Assembly: GCA_009785865.1 (NCBI GenBank)
Contig: WQVL01000020.1
Coordinates: 1 to 32,201, forward strand
DNA length: 32,201 nt
Source: Oscillospiraceae bacterium
Lineage (GTDB): Bacteria; Bacillota; Clostridia; TANB77; CAG-508
Reading direction: 5' to 3'
A model generated the notes under the pieces. It had not been told where the DNA came from. It made no database searches and saw nothing but the letters and a program-made list of their open reading frames with translations. Below, piece by piece: positions 26,401 through 32,201 of this stretch; position 1 is the first letter of the stretch; each line of letters begins with the position of its first letter. Position numbers and translations under genes: made by a program.

Positions 26401-27881
26401 ATGGAGAATCTAGAAATATACGAAGACATTGCAAATCGTACTGATGGTGATATATATGTTGGAGTAGTAGGGCCGGTAAGGACAGGGAAATCTACATTTA
26501 TAAAGAACTTTATGGATTTACTTGTTTTGCCTAATATTCAAAATAGTTATAAAAAAGAAAGAGCAAGAGATGAATTGCCGCAAAGTGCAGCAGGAAAAAC
26601 TGTAATGACAACAGAGCCAAAATTTGTACCAAATGAAGCCGTAGAAATAATAATAGGTGAAAATTTAAAACTAAAAACACGTTTTGTGGATTGTGTACGG
26701 TTACTTAGTTAATAATGCTCTTCGGATATATGGAAGATGATATTCCGAGGATGGTGAAAACTCCATGGTCAGAGGAGGCAATGCCTTTTGAAATTGCGGC
26801 AGAAATGGGGACAAAAAAAGTAATAACTGAGCATTCTACAATAGGAATTTTAGTTACAACTGATGGCTCAATAACAGAAATCCCAAGAGAAGACTATATT
26901 GAAGCAGAAGAAAGAGTAGTAAGAGAATTAAAAGAACTCAGAAAGCCATTTGTAGTGGTATTGAATACAAATAGTCCAGATGCTGATCACACCAAAGAAC
27001 TGGCAAGAACATTAGAAGAAAAGTATCAAGTTGCAGTAATACCAACAGATTGTACGAATTTAAACTCAAGCAATGTAAATGATATATTTGGAAGAATTCT
27101 TTATGAGTTCCCAGTAGAAAGAATAAATATAAATTTCCCTGGATGGGTAGAAGGACTTTCTGATGATCACAGCCTAAAACAAGAATTATACATAGGGATG
27201 AAAGAAGCCTTTAGAGACATACATACAGTGAAACATGTGAGCCATGGTATAGAAAAAGTGGGACACATGGAGATCATATCTAAAACTACTGTAGAAGAAA
27301 TAAATTTAGGTAATGGTCAGGTAGTAGTAGAAGTAGGATTAAAAGAAGGCTTGTTCTACAAAGTACTTACAGAGATAACTGGAGTAGAGGTAAAAAATGA
27401 AGCAGATTTATTTAGCACAATTACCAGGTTATCTAATGTTAAAAAAGAATACGATAAAATATCCGTAGCATTATCGGAAGTAAAGCAAAAAGGGTATGGA
27501 ATAGTTACACCAGCAATGGAAGAACTACTGTTAGAAGAACCGGAAATGGTGAAACAAGGTTCTAGGTTTGGAGTAAGGTTAAAGGCGAAAGCTCCATCGA
27601 TTCACATGATTATGGCAAACATTGAAACAGAGGTAACACCAATAGTAGGAAGTGAGAAACAATCTGAAGAGTTAGTAAGTTATCTGCTTTCAGAATTTGA
27701 AAATGATCCAATAAAAATTTGGGAATCAAATATATTTGGAAGAAGCCTACATGAACTAGTAAATGAAGGATTGCAAAATAAGTTATATAGAATGCCAGAA
27801 GATGCGCAAGGTAAATTACAAGAGACATTAGAGAGAATCGTAAATGAAGGCTCAGGCGGACTGATTTGTATAATTTTATAA
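26401..27881 (+). CDS. spoIVA: Stage IV sporulation protein A (spore coat ATPase), two CGG +1 shifts
   Basis: This ATPase polymerises on the forespore surface and forms the base of the spore coat. With C26698 and C26723 removed it is 492 residues, the size I recall for Bacillus SpoIVA. N-terminal ENLEIYEDIANRTDGDIYVG leads into Walker A GPVRTGKS (24-31), a Walker B-like block RFVDCVGYLVNNALGYMEDD and RMVKTPW. The C-terminus reads ERIVNEGSGGLICIIL, the conserved end needed for anchoring. ATG 26401 follows GGGAGG. The two shifts are 25 nt apart and only the doubly shifted frame is open. It marks the host as a spore former. Confidence 0.97.
26698..26701 (+). other. CGGT frame-shift site 13 (spoIVA)
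   Basis: Zero-frame GTA CGG TTA. Omitting C26698 gives FVDCVGYLVNNAL, a conserved SpoIVA block. This is the only site with GGT. The unshifted frame stops at 26710-26712. Confidence 0.97.
26723..26726 (+). other. CGGA frame-shift site 14 (spoIVA)
   Basis: In the frame set by site 13 the codon is CGG after CTT. Omitting C26723 gives ALGYMEDDIPRMVKTPW, again conserved in SpoIVA. Both sites must shift for the protein to be complete. Confidence 0.97.
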
Positions 27882-27892
27882 GCGTAGTGATG

Positions 27893-27996
27893 CCTGCGAA
27901 GACTCTTCAAAGCTTGTTTTCTTAGCCGTTCGAACATAGTGAGTTACGGATAAGTTATGCAGAGCTATGATGTCGAACACAAAGAAGAAATTCGCG
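27893..27996. repeat. Nested inverted repeat in the spoIVA-padR gap
   Basis: Three nested complementary arms: GCGAA (27896) with TTCGC (27991); TTTTCTT (27917) with AAGAAGAAA (about 27982); GTTCGAACATAG (27928-27939) with CTATGATGTCGAAC (27965-27978). It could fold as a ~100-nt RNA or be a remnant of a small non-autonomous element. No ORF is inside it. Confidence 0.5.
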
Positions 27997-28037
27997 TAAT
28001 AAAAAAGAGATGAACTATAAATAGCATGAAGTAAAAG

Positions 28038-28067
28038 ACTTTTGAGGATTTTCCTCAAAAGTTTTTT
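28038..28067 (+). terminator. Rho-independent terminator
   Basis: ACTTTTGAGGA and TCCTCAAAAGT pair across a TTT loop and are followed by TTTTT. It closes the spoIVA transcript or the inverted-repeat RNA. Confidence 0.85.
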
Positions 28068-28109
28068 GCTTGCAAAAAAATAAAAAAACATTATTTTTCA
28101 AAATAGTAC

Positions 28110-28142
28110 TTGACACATAATACTATGTATGACATAATACTA
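28110..28142 (+). promoter_or_regulatory. padR promoter with dyad operator
   Basis: TTGACA (28110-28115), a 17-nt spacer and CATAAT (28133-28138). The dyad TATGTATGACATA overlaps the -10, and ACATAATACTAT is repeated on both sides, a layout expected for PadR autorepression. Confidence 0.65.
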
Positions 28143-28163
28143 TTTAATAAGGAGGAAGCACAG

Positions 28164-28493
28164 ATGGATACACAATTAAAAAAAGGATTATTAGATACCT
28201 GTATTTTAAAGTGTTTGGAGAAAGAAGATTCTTATGGATATAAATTGATTAATGATGTTTCTGCTCATGTTGAAGTTTCTGAGTCAACATTATATCCAAT
28301 TTTAAAACGATTAGAAGAAGCGAAATATTTATCTACATATAAAGAAGAGCATAATAATCGTTTAAGAAAGTATTTTAAAATTACAGATGAAGGAAGAAAA
28401 AAACTAAAGGAACAGATTAAAGAAGTTCAAAAATTGCGTGAAGTAATTAAGTTTATAGAAAAAGAATATGAAGGAGAAAAGGAAAATGGATAA
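28164..28493 (+). CDS. PadR-family transcriptional regulator
   Basis: The product has 109 residues with a PadR winged helix: LKKGLLDTCILKCLEKEDSYGYKL, then the recognition helix VSESTLYPILKRLEEAKYL and wing NNRLRKYFKITDEGRKKL, and a short C-terminal helix. It probably represses its own operon through the dyad at the promoter. ATG 28164 is set by AAGGAGGAAG. Its stop overlaps the next start by 8 nt, so it is tightly coupled with the DUF1700 gene. Confidence 0.93.
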   Translation: MDTQLKKGLLDTCILKCLEKEDSYGYKLINDVSAHVEVSESTLYPILKRLEEAKYLSTYKEEHNNRLRKYFKITDEGRKKLKEQIKEVQKLREVIKFIEKEYEGEKENG

Positions 28494-29091
28494 AAAAGAA
28501 TTTTTGAAAGCTTTAGAAAAAGAATTAACTCATAGTCAATGCGAAGACATTACTAGCGTTCTAGAATACTATGATGAATTTATTGAAGACAAAAAAGAAA
28601 GTGGCGTAAATGAAAATGATATTATTCAAGAGCTTAGTGTTACGGATATTATACGTAATTTAAAAGTAGAACGAAAAATAGAAGAAGCGGTGAAAAAGCC
28701 AAGTATTTCCAATGGTATGAAAGCCTTGATTGCATTTTTAGGAGTATTGTCATTTCCAATGCTCATTGCTTTTGGAGCAGTGTTATTTGCTTTATTTATA
28801 ACAATAGTAGCGGTAGGCTTTTCCCTAATGATAGCTTTTGGTTCATTATTTGTAGCAGCTGTTTTAAGTGTGGGTGCTGTGATAGTAGCAGTGATTACAG
28901 GACAAATACCAATTCCAACAGGTCTATTGATGCTAGGTGTTATGTTGGTTTTAACAGGACTGTTTGGAATAACTGCTAGATGGACGGTTGTAGGTTCACA
29001 AAAAGTAATGAAATGGTTTAGTGGACTAATTAAGAAAAAATTTAACAAGATTGAAGCAAGAACAGAAAGGGAGGAGAGTAACGATGAGTAA
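28486..29091 (+). CDS. DUF1700/HAAS-domain membrane protein
   Basis: The product has 201 residues. The N-terminal HAAS-type region, MDKKEFLKALEKELTHSQCE and YYDEFIEDKKESGVNENDII, precedes about four hydrophobic segments (ALIAFLGVLSFPMLIAFGAV to LLMLGVMLVLTGLFGI) and a basic C-terminal tail. PadR-DUF1700-DUF4097 operons are a standard Firmicute arrangement linked to envelope stress. It overlaps both neighbours by 8 nt each. No CGG codon. Confidence 0.9.
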   Translation: MDKKEFLKALEKELTHSQCEDITSVLEYYDEFIEDKKESGVNENDIIQELSVTDIIRNLKVERKIEEAVKKPSISNGMKALIAFLGVLSFPMLIAFGAVLFALFITIVAVGFSLMIAFGSLFVAAVLSVGAVIVAVITGQIPIPTGLLMLGVMLVLTGLFGITARWTVVGSQKVMKWFSGLIKKKFNKIEARTEREESNDE

Positions 29092-30144
29092 ATTTTCAAA
29101 ATATTCGATATATTCAATTATAGCAGGAACAATTATAATAGCATTTTCATTAATTATTTCAATAGGAAATATAGAAAGATTGTGGAGGCCGTTTTATGAT
29201 AGAGGAGAATACAATCAAGTAGAATTTGCAGTAGAATATGAAACGCAACGAATAGTAGTTGATGCAAGAAATACACGAGTTGAAATAAGAACACACAGGC
29301 GGGGATGATATTAGAGTTAGTTATCCAATAGATGATTATCGTGATATTATAGTAACTGAATATGAAGGAGTAATTTCAGTTGTTGAAACAAGAGAAACAG
29401 TTAGGGTAAATTGGCGGATTCAATATAAACTTTTATATTCCAAAAATTATAGTTGAAGTTCCAGAAAATTTAGTTATAGAGTATGACATCGCTACTACGA
29501 ATTCTCGAATTATTGCCCAAGGTATTGAAGTGCTAGAGTCTAGCTTTAGAACAAATAACAGTAGAGTAGAGTTGAGAAACATTAAAACTGAAGAAGGAAT
29601 TGAGGTAGTGACATCAAATGGTCGTGTTGAATTAGATAATGTTGCAGCTCATGAAATAAATGCCAGAACAACAAATTCTCGAATATATGTTAAAAGTGTA
29701 GTTGTAGAGAATATCAGTTTAGAAACTACAAACGGTCGCGTTGAGTTAAGCGATGTTGAAGCTAGTGAAATAAGTGCAAGAACAGCAAGTTCTCGAATTG
29801 ATGCTATAAATATAGTTGCCGTAGATGTTAGTCTAAATACTACAAATGGTCGAATTGAAGCTGTTAATACTCAGGCTGATAATGCTAGATTGACGACTAC
29901 AAATTCGAGAATATCTTTAGACAGATTAAGAGCTAATAACATTGAATTAAGATCGACAAGTGGTCGTATTGAAGGAAGTATTATAGGAAATCAAGAAGAT
30001 TTCCAAAAAGATATTGAGACGACAAATGGAAGTGTTAGAGTGAATGGGAACAATCATGGTAGACAATTAAGAAATACAGATGAAAGAGAAAAACAGTTAA
30101 CTGCAATAACTTCAAATTCCAGAATTGATATTAATTTTCGATAA
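29084..30144 (+). CDS. DUF4097-type beta-helix envelope protein, two CGG +1 shifts
   Basis: With C29300 and C29415 removed the protein has 352 residues. An N-terminal anchor (YSIYSIIAGTIIIAFSLII) is followed by an outside right-handed beta-helix made of ~20-residue coils, each ending in a TTNSR or TTNGR turn (for example ISLETTNGRVELSDVEASEI), alternating NSR and NGR. It ends ITSNSRIDINFR. It is the third gene of the PadR operon, starts 8 nt before the DUF1700 stop behind GGGAGGAG, and is followed by a terminator. It is probably a membrane stress or adhesion-like surface protein. Confidence 0.9.
29300..29303 (+). other. CGGG frame-shift site 15 (DUF4097 gene)
   Basis: Zero-frame AGG CGG GGA TGA. 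Omitting C29300 gives RTHRGDDIRVSYPIDDY. The unshifted frame stops one codon later. Confidence 0.94.
29415..29418 (+). other. CGGA frame-shift site 16 (DUF4097 gene)
   Basis: In the frame set by site 15 the codon is CGG after TGG. Omitting C29415 gives VNWGFNINFYIPKIIVEVP, the DUF4097 entry strand, and opens the beta-helix frame. Confidence 0.95.
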
Positions 30145-30165
30145 ATAAATAATTTTTTAGATTAT

Positions 30166-30197
30166 AAAGGGAACGTTTATATATAGACGTTCCTTTT
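30166..30197 (+). terminator. Rho-independent terminator of the padR operon
   Basis: AAAGGGAACGT pairs with ACGTTCCTTT across a ~10-nt AT loop, followed by T residues. Confidence 0.85.
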
Positions 30198-30238
30198 TGC
30201 AAGTAGAAATGTTCTTAAATATAAATACATATTTGTAG

Positions 30239-30266
30239 TTGTAGATATGCAAAATTATGATATAAT
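30239..30266 (+). promoter_or_regulatory. SigA promoter of the PH-like/SHOCT gene
   Basis: TTGTAG (30239-30244), a 16-nt spacer and TATAAT (30261-30266). Confidence 0.6.
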
Positions 30267-30347
30267 GTTAAGGATAATAAGTTGGTTTTATTAGACTATT
30301 AGAATAAATATTAGTTGATGACTAAGTTTAGATGGAGATGAATTATA

Positions 30348-31427
30348 ATGGCATATCAAACGGTATTAGAAGCACTGGGTAGAAGTAAAGCACCGTTAGG
30401 GCGAAAGGAAAGCATTGAAAAAATAGAAAACTTATTAGGAGCTGACGAAGAAATCTTGATTGCTACAGCAGATTTAATAAAAGTTGTAGATAATGAGTCA
30501 GGAAAATCCAGAAGCAAAAGCATGGTATTGTGTTTAACAAATCAGAGGCTAATTGCAGAAGGTGATGGAATTTCTGAGGATTATAACTTAGAAAGTATTA
30601 TTTCAGCTAAAACAGGAAATACAGCGTCATTTGGAACAAAAGAACTTGTTATTAATACGAAATTAAAAACTTTCAGGTTAGATGTGCTTAATAAAAAAGC
30701 AGAAGAAAGAGCAGCCAATTTTCAAAATTTAATAGCTTTACATTCTCCAAGAGTTGCAGAATATATTGAAGGAAAAAAGATGTTACTAAGTGAACCAATT
30801 GCCAGTATTGAACATGTTGAAGCGCATCTAATAGTTGGAGGAAGAGAACCGGACAAACAGGATATTAAGAACTTTGAATATTTATTAGAGCATATAGATG
30901 AAGATGAAACTATTCATATTATATTTGTTGGTCATCTTGAAGCAGAAACTACTGATAAGAGCTCTACATGGACGAGTAATAGAAACAGAGACTCTAGTGG
31001 ACCTATAACAACTTCTGCATTTGCTCTTACTAATGTGCGTTTAATCTATGCGCGTGATGCAGGAGGGGTAAGAACAGTGCTTGGAAGAGGATCTTATGTT
31101 AAAAGTATTGACTTAAGTGAAATTAGGAAAGTAAGTTCTTATAAAAGGTTGTTGCTTGGAACAACTGTACTTGAAACAATTACAAATACTATAAGAATCC
31201 ATCATCTTGAAAAAAACAATGCTAATAAAATCACAGAAGATATTCGTGTTTTTGTTAATAAAGTAAAAACAGAACAAAGGCAAACTGCGATGCCAGTGAA
31301 AATTGTGAATGAAGCACCGCACATGCATGTTACAGAAGAACTGCGTAAATTTAAACAGCTAGAATTAGATGGAATTATTACTGCCGAAGAATTCGAGGCA
31401 AAGAAAAAAGAATTAATGGGCCTTTGA
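30348..31427 (+). CDS. Protein with two bacterial PH-like domains and a C-terminal SHOCT domain
   Basis: The product is 359 residues and soluble. Two related halves each carry a PH-like beta barrel core: residues ~35-125 (EEILIATADLIKVVDN, MVLCLTNQRLIAEGDG) and ~185-310 (IHIIFVGHLEAETTD, SAFALTNVRLIYARD). The phrase LTNxRLI is typical of bacterial PH domains. The last 30 residues, EELRKFKQLELDGIITAEEF then EAKKKELMGL, are a SHOCT domain. It is probably a scaffold or membrane-lipid/oligomerisation protein. ATG 30348 has only a weak ribosome binding site (GGAGATG). Stop is TGA. Confidence 0.85.
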   Translation: MAYQTVLEALGRSKAPLGRKESIEKIENLLGADEEILIATADLIKVVDNESGKSRSKSMVLCLTNQRLIAEGDGISEDYNLESIISAKTGNTASFGTKELVINTKLKTFRLDVLNKKAEERAANFQNLIALHSPRVAEYIEGKKMLLSEPIASIEHVEAHLIVGGREPDKQDIKNFEYLLEHIDEDETIHIIFVGHLEAETTDKSSTWTSNRNRDSSGPITTSAFALTNVRLIYARDAGGVRTVLGRGSYVKSIDLSEIRKVSSYKRLLLGTTVLETITNTIRIHHLEKNNANKITEDIRVFVNKVKTEQRQTAMPVKIVNEAPHMHVTEELRKFKQLELDGIITAEEFEAKKKELMGL

Positions 31428-31459
31428 TAGAATGAGATTAGAGATAGGAGATTAGAATA

Positions 31460-32059
31460 ATGAATTTACCTAACAAATTAACAGTGCTTAGAATAGCATT
31501 AATACCTGTAATGGTAGTAGTTGCAATGTTTGAATTCCCAGGAGACCTTTGGGGAATACCAACACTATATTGGATTTTAAATGGAATTTTTGTAATTGCA
31601 TCAATCACAGACTTTTTAGATGGAGCAATTGCAAGAAAAACAAATGATATAACTACATTTGGAAAATTTGCTGATCCATTAGCAGATAAAATTTTAGTAT
31701 TATCGACTATGATGATATTACTAGCAATGGGTAAAATACCAAGCTGGATACCAATAATAATTATAACTAGAGACTTTGTTGTGTCTGGATATAGAATGTT
31801 GGAAGTAGAAAAAGGCGGGAAAGTAATTGCTGCGAGTTTCTGGGGAAAACTAAAAACATGTACTCAAATAGGAGCAATAATTGCGATATTCCTAAGCATA
31901 CATAATTTTGGTGCGTTCTGGTCATATAGTTTAACAGGATGGCATTTATTTATAAATGTTACTGCAACTATAATGTTTATTTTGGCAACCATTGCAACAG
32001 TGTTCTCGGGATATGATTACTTAAAAGACAGCAAGAAATTATTTGAGGACTCTAAATAA
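31460..32059 (+). CDS. pgsA: CDP-diacylglycerol-glycerol-3-phosphate 3-phosphatidyltransferase
   Basis: Makes phosphatidylglycerol phosphate from CDP-diacylglycerol and glycerol 3-phosphate at the membrane. The product has 199 residues and about five membrane segments. The CDP-alcohol phosphotransferase motif D-G-x2-A-R-x8-G-x3-D-x3-D is complete: Asp54, Gly55, Ala58, Arg59, Gly68, Asp72, Asp76. N-terminal NLPNKLTVLRIALIPVMV is typical of PgsA. It sits 32 nt after the PH-like/SHOCT gene. No CGG codon. Confidence 0.95.
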   Translation: MNLPNKLTVLRIALIPVMVVVAMFEFPGDLWGIPTLYWILNGIFVIASITDFLDGAIARKTNDITTFGKFADPLADKILVLSTMMILLAMGKIPSWIPIIIITRDFVVSGYRMLEVEKGGKVIAASFWGKLKTCTQIGAIIAIFLSIHNFGAFWSYSLTGWHLFINVTATIMFILATIATVFSGYDYLKDSKKLFEDSK

Positions 32060-32072
32060 AAGGAGTTTTGAT

Positions 32073-32201
32073 ATGGAGAAGGAATACATTGGCTGGGAAA
32101 GAACAGAAGAGTTAATAAAAGAGCTAGGAAATAGGATAATTGAAAGCGGATTTGTACCAACAATGATAGTGCCAGTTCCAAGAGGGGGTGGGCCGGTAGC
32201 A
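32073..32201 (+). CDS. Phosphoribosyltransferase-like protein, 5' part
   Basis: Only the first 43 codons are visible. ATG 32073 follows AAAAGGAG, 13 nt after pgsA. The start MEKEYIGWERTEELIKELGN and IVPVPRGGGPVA match the opening helix and first strand plus RGG loop of xanthine/hypoxanthine-type phosphoribosyltransferases. The PRPP-binding motif lies beyond the edge. The CCGG at 32194-32197 is read ..CCG GTA.., so it is not a CGG codon. Confidence 0.6.
   Translation, partial: MEKEYIGWERTEELIKELGNRIIESGFVPTMIVPVPRGGGPVA

Noticed and set aside
403-29418. Ten broken genes read as pseudogenes
   Set aside because: The breaks are all the same kind (C before GGN at a codon boundary), the rest of each gene is intact, and essential genes (trpS, obgE, smc) are among them.
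403-29418. CGG reassigned to another amino acid or stop
   Set aside because: A simple three-base reassignment would keep the frame. Here the frame must change by +1 at each site.
403-29418. Regulated programmed frameshifting like prfB
   Set aside because: There are 16 sites in unrelated genes, no shared slippery motif or stimulator, and no sensible short product. A general decoding feature fits better.
32194-32197. CCGG near the right edge as a possible 17th site
   Set aside because: It is read CCG GTA in the phosphoribosyltransferase frame, and dropping the C would create an in-frame TAG.

Overview
The window is a low-GC, AT-rich stretch from a spore-forming Clostridia-type Firmicute. The evidence is SpoIVA (a spore coat ATPase), LexA with SOS-type features, strong AGGAGG ribosome binding sites, TTGACA/TATAAT-type promoters with 17-nt spacers, an L21 leader, and mostly co-directional genes (only one gene is on the minus strand). 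I cannot name the genus.

The central observation is a decoding anomaly. I scanned every CGG in the window against the reading frames. There are 16 in-frame CGG codons in roughly 9,600 codons, and all 16 are places where the reading frame breaks and resumes in the +1 frame if the C is ignored. In each case the ribosome would have to read the four bases CGGN as one residue, and the restored residue is glycine (GGA 11, GGG 4, GGT 1). No gene uses CGG as an ordinary arginine codon, whereas CGT, CGC, CGA and AGA are all used. The affected genes are rarA, smc (2 sites), a Big2-repeat toxin (3), an LRR protein (1), a histidine kinase (2), trpS, an EEP-family phosphatase/nuclease, obgE, spoIVA (2) and a DUF4097 protein (2). 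Several are normally essential or required for sporulation, and the restored proteins have normal family lengths. The simplest reading is that CGG is unassigned and triggers +1 frameshifting, or that CGGN is a quadruplet glycine codon. A standard-code gene caller would wrongly split ten genes here.

Layout. 1-2622: the 3' part of rarA, a small membrane peptide, a zinc-ribbon membrane protein and a convergent His-rich Cna-B-like protein. 2623-6173: smc. 6303-12610: an accessory block with a 1312-residue Big2-repeat protein ending in a toxin-50-like domain, a candidate immunity gene, a DUF975 membrane protein and a membrane-anchored LRR protein. 12689-13676: rplU and rpmA with an L21 leader. 13771-17516: a VanY-like D,D-carboxypeptidase, a response regulator, a histidine kinase and a membrane-anchored partner. 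17532-20976: a second accessory block with a duplicated toxin leader and truncated start, three tandem copies of a membrane-anchored protein (the third with TGG changed to TGA), another anchored protein and a second LRR paralogue. 21009-24770: trpS, the EEP-family gene, a diverged neighbour and obgE. 24804-27881: lexA, two small genes and spoIVA. 27893-30197: a nested inverted repeat, then a PadR-DUF1700-DUF4097 operon. 30239-32201: a PH-like/SHOCT protein, pgsA and the start of a phosphoribosyltransferase gene.

No intergenic stretch exceeds 300 bases. No tRNA, rRNA, CRISPR array, intact insertion sequence or integrase was seen.
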